64,000 nucleotides of DNA. Origin: Pseudomonas cavernae. Its GTDB lineage: Bacteria; Pseudomonadota; Gammaproteobacteria; Pseudomonadales; Pseudomonadaceae. Of the stretch, positions 27,371 to 38,554 are shown in pieces. The notes below the pieces were generated by a model. It saw only the letters and a program-made list of their open reading frames with translations. It did no database searches and had not been told where the DNA came from. Positions within the stretch are counted from its first letter, which is position 1; each line of letters begins with the position of its first letter. The DNA is taken from assembly GCF_003595175.1 (NCBI RefSeq), contig NZ_CP032419.1:186001-250000 (forward strand). Direction: 5' to 3'. Position numbers and translations under genes: made by a program.

Positions 27371-28729
27371 ATGAGTACCAAACTCGACCAGCTCTCGAGC
27401 TGGCTGAAAGAACGCAAAATCACCGAAGTTGAATGTTTGATCAGCGACCTGACCGGCATCGCCCGCGGCAAGATCGCGCCGACCAACAAATTCCTCGACG
27501 AGAAAGGCATGCGCCTCCCCGAGAGCGTGCTGCTGCAGACCGTGACCGGCGACTACGTCGAGGATGACGTCTATTACGAGCTGCTCGACCCGGCGGACAT
27601 CGACATGGTCTGCCGGCCGGACGAGAGCGCGGTGTTCCTCGTGCCCTGGGCCATCGAGCCGACGGCCATGGTGATCCACGACACCTTCGACAAGCTCGGC
27701 AACCCGATCGACCTGTCGCCGCGCAACATCCTCAAGAAGGTCCTGAAGATGTACGCCGACAAGGGCTGGAAGCCGATCGTCGCGCCGGAGATGGAGTTCT
27801 ACCTGACCAAGCGCAGCGACGACCCCGACTATCCGCTGCAGGCGCCGATCGGCCGCTCCGGGCGCGCGGAGACTGGCCGCCAGTCGTTCTCCATCGACGC
27901 GGCGAACGAATTCGACCCGCTGTTCGAGGACATGTACGACTGGTGCGAGGCGCAGGAGCTGGATCTCGATACGCTGATCCACGAGGAGGGTCCGGCGCAG
28001 ATGGAGATCAACTTCCGCCACGGCGAAGCCCTGCACCTGGCCGACCAGATCACCGTGTTCAAGCGCACCATGCGCGAGGCGGCGCTCAAGCACAACGTGG
28101 CGGCGACCTTCATGGCCAAGCCGATCACCGATGAGCCGGGCAGCGCCATGCACCTGCACCAGAGCGTGGTCGACCTGGAGACCGGCAAGAACATCTTCTC
28201 CAACGACGATGGCTCGATGAGCGAGCTGTTCCTCAACCATATCGGCGGCCTGCAGAAGTTCATCCCCGAAGTGCTGCCGCTGTTCGCGCCCAACGTCAAC
28301 TCGTTCCGCCGTTTCCTGCCGGATACCTCGGCGCCGGTGAACGTCGAGTGGGGCGAGGAAAACCGTACCGTCGGCCTGCGCGTGCCGGACTCCAATCCGC
28401 AGAACCGGCGGGTGGAGAACCGTCTGGCCGGCGCCGACGCCAACCCCTACCTGGCGATCGCCGCCAGCCTGCTGTGCGGTTACATCGGCATGGTCGACGG
28501 CCTGAAGCCGAGCGCCCAGGTCAAGGGCCGCGCCTATGAGCGGCGCAACCTGCGGCTGCCGTTGACCATCGAGGATGCCCTCGAGCGCATGGGCAACTGC
28601 AAGGCGCTGGAGAAATATCTCGGTCAGCGCTTCATCGACGCCTACGTCGCGGTGAAGCGTGCCGAGCACGAGAACTACAAGCGGGTGATCAGCTCCTGGG
28701 AGCGTGAGTTCCTGTTGTTCTCGGTCTGA
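27371..28729 (+). CDS. spuB: Glutamine-synthetase-like glutamylpolyamine synthetase
   Basis: Second GS-superfamily ligase of the polyamine block, 452 residues, equal to PAO1 SpuB. Conserved segments are ECLISDLTGIARGKI, APEMEFYLTKR, GSAMHLHQSVVDLETG and RVENRLAGADANPYLAIAA. It is expected to gamma-glutamylate putrescine, spermidine or a related amine; substrate division with SpuI cannot be read from sequence. ATG 27371 follows GAGGTCTCT; the upstream in-frame extension overlaps spuA. Confidence 0.94.
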   Translation: MSTKLDQLSSWLKERKITEVECLISDLTGIARGKIAPTNKFLDEKGMRLPESVLLQTVTGDYVEDDVYYELLDPADIDMVCRPDESAVFLVPWAIEPTAMVIHDTFDKLGNPIDLSPRNILKKVLKMYADKGWKPIVAPEMEFYLTKRSDDPDYPLQAPIGRSGRAETGRQSFSIDAANEFDPLFEDMYDWCEAQELDLDTLIHEEGPAQMEINFRHGEALHLADQITVFKRTMREAALKHNVAATFMAKPITDEPGSAMHLHQSVVDLETGKNIFSNDDGSMSELFLNHIGGLQKFIPEVLPLFAPNVNSFRRFLPDTSAPVNVEWGEENRTVGLRVPDSNPQNRRVENRLAGADANPYLAIAASLLCGYIGMVDGLKPSAQVKGRAYERRNLRLPLTIEDALERMGNCKALEKYLGQRFIDAYVAVKRAEHENYKRVISSWEREFLLFSV

Positions 28730-28735
28730 TCGATC

Positions 28736-28794
28736 GCGCCTCTCGCGCTGTTGGCGAGAGGCGCCGGATAGCCCGGGGCGGATGCGTCCGCCCC
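28736..28794. other. Two intercistronic hairpins between spuB and spuC
   Basis: GCGCCTCTCGC pairs with GCGAGAGGCGC (28736-28764, 11-bp stem), and GGGGCGGA pairs with TCCGCCCC (28775-28794, TGCG loop). No T tract follows, so they probably stabilise or process the operon mRNA rather than end it. Confidence 0.65.
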
Positions 28795-28844
28795 AACCTG
28801 AGTTTCGGTCCGCCGCGACGGGCCACATTGCCAAGAGGTGAGTA

Positions 28845-30218
28845 ATGAGCAGCCAAGTGACCAACCCGCAAACCCGTATATGGCAGGAGCTGAGCCATCA
28901 GCATCACCTGGCGCCGTTCAGCGACTATAAGCAGCTGAGCGAGAAGGGCCCGCGCATCATCACCAAGGCCGAAGGCGTGTACCTGTGGGACAGCGAGGGT
29001 AACAAGATCCTCGACGGCATGGCCGGTCTGTGGTGCGTGGCGATCGGCTACGGCCGCGAGGAGTTGGTCGAGGCGGCCAGCCAGCAGATGCGCCAGCTGC
29101 CGTTCTACAACACCTTCTTCCAGACCGCGCACCCGCCGGTGCTGGAACTGGCCAAGGCGATTGCCGATGTCGCCCCGGCCGGCATGAACCACGTGTTTTT
29201 CACCGGCTCCGGCTCGGAAGGCAACGACACCATGCTGCGCATGGTCCGCCATTATTGGGCGCTGAAGGGCAAGCCGCAGAAGAAGGTGATCATCAGCCGC
29301 ATCAACGGCTACCACGGCTCCACCGTCGCCGGCGCCAGCCTCGGCGGCATGAAGTACATGCACGAGCAGGGCGACCTGCCGATCCCGGGCATTGTGCATA
29401 TCCCGCAGCCATACTGGTTCGGCGAAGGCGGCGACATGAGCCCCGAGGAGTTTGGTATCTGGGCCGCCGACCAACTGGAGAAGAAGATTCTCGAAGTCGG
29501 CGAAGAGAATGTCGGCGCCTTCATCGCCGAGCCGGTGCAGGGCGCTGGCGGCGTGGTCATTGCGCCGGACAGCTACTGGCCGCGGATCCGCGAGATCCTC
29601 GCCAAGTACGATATTTTGTTCGTCGCCGACGAAGTGATCTGCGGTTTCGGCCGCACCGGCGAATGGTTCGGCAGCGACTACTATGGCAATAGCCCGGATC
29701 TGATGACCATCGCCAAAGGCCTGACTTCCGGCTACGTGCCCATGGGCGGCCTGCTGGTCAGCGACAAGGTCTTCGCGGTGATCAACGAGGGCGGTGACTT
29801 CAACCACGGCTTCACCTATTCCGGGCACCCGGTGGCGGCTGCCGTGGCGCTGGAAAACATCCGCATCCTGCGCGAAGAAAAGATCGTCGAGAAGGTCAAG
29901 GCAGAAACGGCACCATACTTGCAAAAGCGTTTGCGTGAGCTGGCCGACCACCCCTTGGTGGGCGAAGTCCGTGGTCTGGGCATGCTCGGGGCGATCGAAC
30001 TGGTGAAAAACAAGCAGACCCGCGAACGTTACCCCGCGGAGACTTCGGTCGGCATGGTCTGCCGTGGTCACTGCTTCGACAACGGCCTGATCATGCGTGC
30101 CGTTGGCGACACTATGATCATTGCGCCGCCGCTGGTGATCAGCCACGCGGAGATCGACGAACTGGTGACCAAGGCACGTCTGTGCCTCGACCTCACTGCG
30201 AGGGATGTTCAGGCCTAA
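28845..30218 (+). CDS. spuC: Polyamine:pyruvate transaminase
   Basis: PLP-dependent class III aminotransferase that transfers the amino group of putrescine (or cadaverine) to pyruvate, giving 4-aminobutanal and alanine. It is 457 residues. The PLP lysine is Lys291 in MTIAKGLTSGYVPMGG; the pyridine-N-binding Asp262 lies in FVADEVICGFGRTG; the phosphate-binding GSGSEGND is at about 121-128. AAGAGGTGAG precedes ATG 28845. It is third in the spu operon. Confidence 0.95.
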   Translation: MSSQVTNPQTRIWQELSHQHHLAPFSDYKQLSEKGPRIITKAEGVYLWDSEGNKILDGMAGLWCVAIGYGREELVEAASQQMRQLPFYNTFFQTAHPPVLELAKAIADVAPAGMNHVFFTGSGSEGNDTMLRMVRHYWALKGKPQKKVIISRINGYHGSTVAGASLGGMKYMHEQGDLPIPGIVHIPQPYWFGEGGDMSPEEFGIWAADQLEKKILEVGEENVGAFIAEPVQGAGGVVIAPDSYWPRIREILAKYDILFVADEVICGFGRTGEWFGSDYYGNSPDLMTIAKGLTSGYVPMGGLLVSDKVFAVINEGGDFNHGFTYSGHPVAAAVALENIRILREEKIVEKVKAETAPYLQKRLRELADHPLVGEVRGLGMLGAIELVKNKQTRERYPAETSVGMVCRGHCFDNGLIMRAVGDTMIIAPPLVISHAEIDELVTKARLCLDLTARDVQA

Positions 30219-31463
<1,245 letters not shown>

Positions 31464-31476
31464 GCCAACGACACCT

Positions 31477-31498
31477 TCCGGCGGGTGCTCCCGCCGGA
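31477..31498. other. Hairpin after spuD
   Basis: TCCGGCGGG and CCCGCCGGA form a perfect 9-bp stem around TGCT in the 200-bp spuD-spuE gap. It is like the 3' stabilising hairpins that raise the level of binding-protein mRNA over permease mRNA in ABC operons. Confidence 0.65.
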
Positions 31499-31660
31499 GG
31501 CCCGCCAGGAGCGTGTTGCATGGTTGAGCCATTCCCAACCTGCTTCGGTGTTTGCGCTGCCGCTCCTTCGCGGGCGGCGCGGGCGGTGGACTGTGGCCTG
31601 TCGCTGACACCGGCGGACTGTCGTGAGACGGTCGCAACCACTAACAAGAATGAGGGCTGA

Positions 31661-32758
<1,098 letters not shown>

Positions 32759-32780
32759 TCCGCTGTAGATATCCAAGCAT

Positions 32781-32801
32781 GCCCGGCCGCCGTGGCCGGG
32801 C
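32781..32801. other. Hairpin after spuE
   Basis: GCCCGGCC and GGCCGGGC form an 8-bp stem with a 5-nt loop in the 66-bp gap before spuF, the second binding-protein gene in the operon followed by such a hairpin. Confidence 0.6.
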
Positions 32802-32824
32802 CTCAATGAGTTGGGAGTTGTGGT

Positions 32825-33967
32825 ATGGCAATAGCCTCCGGTGCCTACAAGAAAGCCCTTGAGGGCGGCCAGCAAGCGAAAGAAGTGCTGGTAAAAATCG
32901 ACCGGGTCAGCAAGCAGTTCGACGAGACCCTGGCCGTCGACAACGTGTCGCTGACCATCAACAAAGGCGAGATCTTCGCCCTGCTCGGCGGCTCGGGTTC
33001 GGGCAAGTCGACCCTGCTGCGCATGCTGGCCGGTTTCGAGCGGCCGAGCGAGGGCCGCATCTTCCTCGATGGTCAGGACATCTCCAACATGCCGCCCTAC
33101 GAGCGGCCGATCAACATGATGTTCCAGTCCTACGCGCTGTTCCCGCACATGAGCGTGGCCGACAACATTGCCTTCGGCCTCAAGCAGGACAAGATGGCCA
33201 AGGAGGAGGTCGATGCGCGGGTGGCGGAAATGCTCAAGCTGGTGCAGATGAGCCAGTACGCCAGGCGCAAGCCGCACCAGCTGTCCGGTGGTCAGCGTCA
33301 GCGCGTGGCCCTGGCGCGCTCGCTGGCGAAGAGCCCGAAGCTGCTGCTGCTCGATGAGCCGATGGGCGCGTTGGACAAGAAGCTGCGCTCGCAGATGCAG
33401 TTGGAGCTAGTGGAGATCATCGAGCGGGTCGGCGTGACCTGCGTGATGGTGACCCACGACCAGGAAGAGGCCATGACCATGGCCCAGCGCATCGCCATCA
33501 TGCACCTCGGCTGCATCGAGCAGATCGGCAGTCCGGTGGACATCTACGAAACCCCGATCAGCCGCCAGGTCTGCGAATTCATCGGCAACGTCAACCTGTT
33601 CGACGGTCAGATCGTCGAAGACGCCGAAGGCCATGCGCTGATCGATTGCCCGGTGCTGGAGCGCAATATTTACGTCGGCCACGGCGTGACGACCGCCGCC
33701 CAGGACAAGCACATCACCTACGCCATCCGCCCGGAGAAGCTGCTGGTCACCACCGAGCAGCCGGCCAGCGAATACAACTGGTCGCGCGGCACCGTGCACG
33801 ACATCGCCTACCTCGGCGGCCATTCGGTGTTCTACGTCAAGCTGCCGAGCGGCACCATCGTCCAGTCCTTCGTCGCCAACGCCGAACGCCGCGGCACGCG
33901 CCCGACCTGGAATGACGAAGTGTTCGTCTGGTGGGAAGACGACAGCGGGGTCGCGCTGCGCTCATGA
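32825..33967 (+). CDS. spuF: Polyamine ABC transporter ATPase
   Basis: Energises putrescine/spermidine import. It is 380 residues of the PotA/PotG type: Walker A GGSGSGKST, Q-loop [12 protein letters not shown], signature LSGGQRQRVALA, Walker B KLLLLDEPMGALD, H-loop VTHDQEEA, then a C-terminal TOBE regulatory domain (about 300-375). Its TGA overlaps the spuG ATG (ATGA). Confidence 0.95.
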   Translation: MAIASGAYKKALEGGQQAKEVLVKIDRVSKQFDETLAVDNVSLTINKGEIFALLGGSGSGKSTLLRMLAGFERPSEGRIFLDGQDISNMPPYERPINMMFQSYALFPHMSVADNIAFGLKQDKMAKEEVDARVAEMLKLVQMSQYARRKPHQLSGGQRQRVALARSLAKSPKLLLLDEPMGALDKKLRSQMQLELVEIIERVGVTCVMVTHDQEEAMTMAQRIAIMHLGCIEQIGSPVDIYETPISRQVCEFIGNVNLFDGQIVEDAEGHALIDCPVLERNIYVGHGVTTAAQDKHITYAIRPEKLLVTTEQPASEYNWSRGTVHDIAYLGGHSVFYVKLPSGTIVQSFVANAERRGTRPTWNDEVFVWWEDDSGVALRS

Positions 33968-34872
33968 ACATTTCCAGTCTCAAGAAACGCCTGCCCAGCG
34001 GCCGGCATACCGTGATCGGCGTGCCATTCGCCTGGCTGTTCCTGTTCTTCCTGCTGCCGTTCCTAATCGTGCTGAAGATCAGTTTCGCCGAGGCCGACGT
34101 GGCGATCCCGCCCTACACGGAGATCTACACCTGGGCGGAGAACCAGGTGCAGGTCATCCTCAACCTCAACAACTACCTGATCCTCAACGAGGACGAGCTG
34201 TACCTGGCGGCCTACCTCGGCTCGCTGAAGATAGCCTTCTTCAGCACCCTGCTGTGCCTGCTGATCGGCTACCCGATGGCCTACGCCATTGCCCGCGCCA
34301 GCAAGGAAATGCAGACCACCCTGCTGCTGCTGATCATGATGCCGACCTGGACCGCGATCCTGATCCGCGTTTATGCCTGGATGGGCATCCTCAGCAACAA
34401 CGGCCTGCTCAACGGCTTCCTGATGGACATGGGCCTGATCGCCGCGCCGCTGCAGATCCTCAACACCAACCTGGCGGTGTACATCGGCATCGTCTACTCG
34501 TACCTGCCGTTCATGGTCCTGCCGCTCTACGCCAACCTGGTCAAGCACGACCAGAGCCTGCTGGAGGCCGCTGCCGACCTCGGCTCGAGCACCTTCAACA
34601 GCTTCTGGAAGATCACCGTGCCGCTGTCGAAGAACGGCATCATTGCCGGCAGCATGCTGGTGTTCATCCCGGTGGTCGGCGAGTTCGTCATCCCGGAACT
34701 GCTCGGCGGCCCGGAAACCCTGATGATCGGCAAGGTGCTCTGGCAGGAGTTCTTCAACAACCGCGACTGGCCGGTGGCCTCCGCCCTGGCGGTGGTGATG
34801 CTGCTGGTCCTGATCGTGCCGATCATTCTGTTCAACCGTAACCAGGCGAAGGAATTGGAGGGCAAGGTATGA
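33964..34872 (+). CDS. spuG: Polyamine ABC transporter permease 1
   Basis: PotB/PotH-type inner-membrane permease of 302 residues, six predicted spans, with the EAA loop EAAADLGSSTFNSFWKITVP. It starts by overlap with spuF. Its last 13 codons, including the Shine-Dalgarno sequence for the next start, are copied in the 26-codon reading frame that follows. Confidence 0.94.
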   Translation: MNISSLKKRLPSGRHTVIGVPFAWLFLFFLLPFLIVLKISFAEADVAIPPYTEIYTWAENQVQVILNLNNYLILNEDELYLAAYLGSLKIAFFSTLLCLLIGYPMAYAIARASKEMQTTLLLLIMMPTWTAILIRVYAWMGILSNNGLLNGFLMDMGLIAAPLQILNTNLAVYIGIVYSYLPFMVLPLYANLVKHDQSLLEAAADLGSSTFNSFWKITVPLSKNGIIAGSMLVFIPVVGEFVIPELLGGPETLMIGKVLWQEFFNNRDWPVASALAVVMLLVLIVPIILFNRNQAKELEGKV

Positions 34873-34949
34873 ACAAGCTCACTTCGATCGTGCCGTCCGC
34901 TTGCCTGTTCAACCCTAATCAAGCCCAAGCACTGGAGGGCAAGGTATGA
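34869..34949 (+). CDS. 26-codon micro reading frame from duplication of the spuG tail
   Basis: ATG 34869 overlaps the spuG stop (ATGA) and encodes 26 residues ending LFNPNQAQALEGKV, very close to the SpuG end LFNRNQAKELEGKV. Its own stop overlaps the spuH ATG at 34946 in the same ATGA pattern. The copied segment brings GGAGGGCAAGGT, so each start keeps a ribosome binding site. It most likely arose by imperfect tandem duplication and keeps spuG-spuH coupling by re-initiation. A product function is not claimed. Confidence 0.55.
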   Translation: MNKLTSIVPSACLFNPNQAQALEGKV

Positions 34950-35827
34950 AGCGCTTCAGTTTCTCGAGGCTGATGCTGTGGCTCGGCCTGACGTTCATCT
35001 ACGCGCCGATGGTCATCCTGGTGATCTACTCGTTCAACGCCTCCAAGCTGGTGACGGTGTGGGGCGGCTGGTCGGTGAAGTGGTACGTCGGCCTGCTCGA
35101 CAACAGCCAGCTGATGGGCTCGGTGCTGCGCTCGCTGGAGATCGCCTGCTACACCGCGATTGCCGCGGTGGCGCTGGGCACCCTGGCGGCCTTCGTGCTG
35201 ACCCGCATCCCGCGCTTCAAGGGCCGCACCCTGTTCGGCGGCATGGTCACCGCGCCGCTGGTGATGCCCGAGGTGATCACCGGTCTGTCGCTGCTGCTGC
35301 TGTTCGTGGCCATGGCCCAGCTGATCGGCTGGCCGGCCGAGCGCGGCATCGTCACCATCTGGATCGCCCACACCACCTTCTGCACCGCCTATGTGGCGGT
35401 GGTGGTGTCGGCGCGCCTGCGCGAGCTGGACTTGTCGATCGAGGAAGCGGCCATGGACCTCGGCGCCAAGCCGTGGAAGGTGTTCTTCCTGATCACTATC
35501 CCGATGATCGCGCCGTCGCTGGCCGCCGGGGCGATGATGTCGTTCGCCCTGTCGCTCGACGACCTGGTGCTCGCCAGCTTCGTCTCCGGCCCCGGCTCGA
35601 CCACCCTGCCGATGGAGGTGTTCTCCGCGGTGCGCCTCGGCGTGAAGCCGGAGATCAACGCCATCGCCAGCCTGATCCTGCTGGTGGTGTCGCTGTTCAC
35701 CTTCCTCGCCTGGTTCTTCACCCGGCGTGCCGAGGAACGCCGCAAGCGGGCGATCCAGCAGGCGATGGAGACCATGGCGGAAGAGGCCTCGGCATCCGCC
35801 TGGAAGCCGGTGGCTCAGGCGGCCTGA
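34946..35827 (+). CDS. spuH: Polyamine ABC transporter permease 2
   Basis: PotC/PotI-type permease of 293 residues with six spans and the EAA loop EEAAMDLGAKPWKVFFLITIP. It forms the membrane channel with SpuG. It is the last gene of spuABCDEFGH, followed within 20 bp by a strong terminator. Confidence 0.94.
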   Translation: MKRFSFSRLMLWLGLTFIYAPMVILVIYSFNASKLVTVWGGWSVKWYVGLLDNSQLMGSVLRSLEIACYTAIAAVALGTLAAFVLTRIPRFKGRTLFGGMVTAPLVMPEVITGLSLLLLFVAMAQLIGWPAERGIVTIWIAHTTFCTAYVAVVVSARLRELDLSIEEAAMDLGAKPWKVFFLITIPMIAPSLAAGAMMSFALSLDDLVLASFVSGPGSTTLPMEVFSAVRLGVKPEINAIASLILLVVSLFTFLAWFFTRRAEERRKRAIQQAMETMAEEASASAWKPVAQAA

Positions 35828-35845
35828 GGCGCCAAGCCGTGACAC

Positions 35846-35876
35846 CAACGGGCCCTGCGGGGCCCGTTGTTTTTTG
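35846..35876 (+). terminator. Intrinsic terminator of the spu operon
   Basis: CAACGGGCCC and GGGCCCGTTG form a perfect 10-bp stem around TGCG, followed by seven T residues. A near copy of this hairpin lies at 36009-36039. Confidence 0.92.
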
Positions 35877-35913
35877 TGGAGAGTGGTGGTGGGCCCGGAA
35901 GTCGGGACAACTC

Positions 35914-35992
35914 GTAGGATGGGTTGAGCGCAGCGATACCCATCGGCATCGGTTCGATGGGTATCGTCGCTACGCTCCTCAACCCATCCTAC
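35914..35992. repeat. Long palindrome, family A copy 3
   Basis: A 79-bp inverted repeat opening GTAGGATGGGTTGAGCGC and closing CTCAACCCATCCTAC. It lies exactly between two related terminator hairpins. Confidence 0.9.
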
Positions 35993-36008
35993 GGTCTCCC
36001 AGTCACCC

Positions 36009-36039
36009 CACCCAACGGGCCCGCGGGGCCCGTTGGGTG
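36009..36039 (-). terminator. Terminator hairpin of the amidase gene
   Basis: CACCCAACGGGCCC pairs with GGGCCCGTTGGGTG, a 14-bp stem just downstream of the minus-strand amidase stop. Its core is the same as the spu terminator stem. Confidence 0.75.
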
Positions 36040-36047
36040 CCGCGCGC

Positions 36048-38438
36048 CTATCGCGCTGATGCCGGCACCAGGGTCAGGCTGCTCTGGGTGTTGGCCTTCA
36101 CATCCTCATCGCTGTAGTGCTGCGGCAGGTACTGGCCCTGGATGTAGGCCTCGGCCTGGTCGGCATAGTGCGCATCGAACGGCACGCCGCTCTGCCCGAC
36201 CGGGTTGATGCCAAGGCTGTGCTCGGGGTCGGCCAGGTCGATCAGGCGCCGTGTCGAGGGGCCGTAGACCACCTGCCAGGGCGTCGGGCCGACCCGGTGC
36301 GAGAGGTTGTTCGGCACCTCGTGGCCGCCCGGCGCGGCGAACGGGCCGACGTTGAACAGCTTGTCGAGCGGCTGCTGCTGACCCAGCGGATGGCCGTGGG
36401 TGAGGGTATGCGCGCTGCCCCAGGCCCACTTGCTCGGGTCATCGCCGAGCGTGCTTTTGAGATGCGCCAGGGCCGCCTGCCAGGCGGCCTTGACCGTCTC
36501 GGCACGGCTCTCCTTGGCCTCAGTGCCACGGTCGTCCCACCAGGGCGAGGCGGCGTCGGCGGCCAGGCGCGGCAGCGCGGTGTCGAGCACGCGGGTAGAC
36601 AGCAGGTTGTCGAAGAAGGCGTCGCCGAGCTCATCGTGCATGGCCGCAGCGGCCAGCTGGAAGGTCAGCTGGTTGAACAGCGGCGCGATGCTCGAGTCGA
36701 GCTGATGGTCGCCGTTCCAGCTGGCCAGCTGCTCGACCAGGGCGCGCTCGCCGTCGTCCGCCGCGGCGCCACGCAGGTCGGCGAGCAGCGGCTGGAGCAG
36801 GCGCTGCGGGTAGCCGGTGGCGGTTTCCAGCTGCAGCGCCTGGCTGTTCTGCAGGTCCCACTTCACGTCGCTCTGTGCCAGGCGGTCGTTGAGGCGCTGA
36901 CCGCGGTCGGCCAGGTTGTAGTAGCCGGGGACCGCCACGCCGGTCGGTGACAGCGGCTGGTAGTTGGCCGACACGATGTAGCCGCGCGCCGGATTCTCCT
37001 CCTGCGGGTTGGCGGTGAACGGCAGGTAGCCGGGTTTGTCCGCCTCGTGGCTGCTGCCGTCGAGGATGAAGCTCGGGTTCACCCCGGCCGGGCGCTGCGG
37101 CAGCTTGGCCGCGGCCCACCAGCCGATGTCGCCAGCAGCGTTGGCCCAGACGATGTTGAGGCCCGGCGCGTGGATCTTCGCCGTGGCGTCGCGCGCCTTA
37201 CTCAGGGTGTCGGCGCGGTTGAGCTGGTAGAAGGCGTCGAGGATTGGGTTCTCGGTCTCGAGGAACGCCCACCACATGGCAATCGGCGTCTGGCCGGCAG
37301 CGGCGCCGAGCGCGTCGTTGACGATCGGCCCGTGTGGCGAGCGGCGCAGGGTCAGGGTGACCGGCGCGCCGTCCTTGACCCGGATGGTCTCCTCGCGGCT
37401 CTGCAGGTCGGCCCACTGGCCGTTGGCCCAGACCTGATTGGGGTTGTCCGGATTGACCTTCTCGGCGATCAGGTCGAGGTCGTCATTCTGGAACATGGTC
37501 AGGCTCCAGGCGAACTGGCGGTTGTGACCGAGCGAGGCGTAGGGGTTGAGCGCCTGGTGGTGGCCGTACAGCTCGAAGCCGGGCGCGCTCAGTTGCGCCT
37601 CGTACCACACCGCCGGCACCGCGAAGCGGATGTGCGGGTCGCCGGCCAGCAGCGGCTTGCCGCTCTTGGTGTGGCTGCCGGCCACCGCCCAGGCGTTGCT
37701 GCCCTCGAACTGCGGCAGGCCGGCCTCGACCAGCGCCTGCTGGCTGAGGCGGGCGAGGGCGTTGAGGTCCTGCCAGTCGCCGGCGGCCAGCGTCGGAGTC
37801 TGGATCACCCCGGCGGAGTGCCAGGCGAGGTCGAAGACCTTCAGGTAGTCGCCGCCGAGCTGGTCGCGCATATGGCTCAGCACCGGCTCGGTGCGGAACG
37901 CGGCGGCGAAGCTATAGGCCATGTAGCCGGCGACGCTAACGGTGTCCTCGAGGGTGAATGGACGCTTGTCGATGCCCAGCAGGTCGAACTCCACCGGCGC
38001 CGGACGGCTGTCCTGGTACTGGTTGATGCCGTCCAGATAGGCCTGCAGTGCCTGCACCGCCGGGCTGTTCGCGTCGAGGGTTTTGGCGTACTGGTCGGCA
38101 TGCGCGCGGATGCCGAGGGTGCGGAACAGGCGGTCGGTATCGACCAGCTTGGCGCCCAGCACTTCGGCCAGCTCGCCGCGCGCCAGGCGGCGCAGCATTT
38201 CCATCTGGAACAGGCGGTCCTGGGCGTGCACATAGCCGAGCGCGCGGTACATGTCGGCCTCGTTCTGCGCCTGGATGTGCGGCACGCCACGTTCGTCGTA
38301 GCGCACGCTGACCGGCGCCTGCAGATGGGCGAGGGCCAGCTCGCCGCTGCGTTGCGGCTGTTTGCTGTGCAGGTACCAGGTGGCGCCGGCAGCCACCGCC
38401 GCGACGGCGATGGCCAGGACAGTCAGGCTGCGTTTCAT
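36048..38438 (-). CDS. hacB: Acyl-homoserine-lactone acylase / penicillin-amidase family Ntn hydrolase
   Basis: Predicted periplasmic amidase that removes the acyl chain of N-acyl homoserine lactones or related amides. It is 796 residues: signal/anchor segment 5-22, alpha subunit with VRYDERGVPHIQA and GYVHAQDRLFQME, then the autoprocessing site where Ser247 of EGSNAWAVAG becomes the N-terminal nucleophile of the beta subunit. The catalytic beta-subunit region carries NPYASLGHNRQFAWSLT. It holds the place of PA0305 (HacB) next to spuH. The substrate could also be another acyl amide, so the symbol is by position and family. Confidence 0.87.
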   Translation of the reverse strand: MKRSLTVLAIAVAAVAAGATWYLHSKQPQRSGELALAHLQAPVSVRYDERGVPHIQAQNEADMYRALGYVHAQDRLFQMEMLRRLARGELAEVLGAKLVDTDRLFRTLGIRAHADQYAKTLDANSPAVQALQAYLDGINQYQDSRPAPVEFDLLGIDKRPFTLEDTVSVAGYMAYSFAAAFRTEPVLSHMRDQLGGDYLKVFDLAWHSAGVIQTPTLAAGDWQDLNALARLSQQALVEAGLPQFEGSNAWAVAGSHTKSGKPLLAGDPHIRFAVPAVWYEAQLSAPGFELYGHHQALNPYASLGHNRQFAWSLTMFQNDDLDLIAEKVNPDNPNQVWANGQWADLQSREETIRVKDGAPVTLTLRRSPHGPIVNDALGAAAGQTPIAMWWAFLETENPILDAFYQLNRADTLSKARDATAKIHAPGLNIVWANAAGDIGWWAAAKLPQRPAGVNPSFILDGSSHEADKPGYLPFTANPQEENPARGYIVSANYQPLSPTGVAVPGYYNLADRGQRLNDRLAQSDVKWDLQNSQALQLETATGYPQRLLQPLLADLRGAAADDGERALVEQLASWNGDHQLDSSIAPLFNQLTFQLAAAAMHDELGDAFFDNLLSTRVLDTALPRLAADAASPWWDDRGTEAKESRAETVKAAWQAALAHLKSTLGDDPSKWAWGSAHTLTHGHPLGQQQPLDKLFNVGPFAAPGGHEVPNNLSHRVGPTPWQVVYGPSTRRLIDLADPEHSLGINPVGQSGVPFDAHYADQAEAYIQGQYLPQHYSDEDVKANTQSSLTLVPASAR

Positions 38439-38554
38439 GGACGGACAACTCCTTTTGGTTCTTGTAGTGACCGGATTTTCCGGTGTCGGCCGCCGCTCGG
38501 CATTGACTGAACACCTCAGGCCTGCAAGTCTTCGGTCAATTTCTCGGAGTCGTC

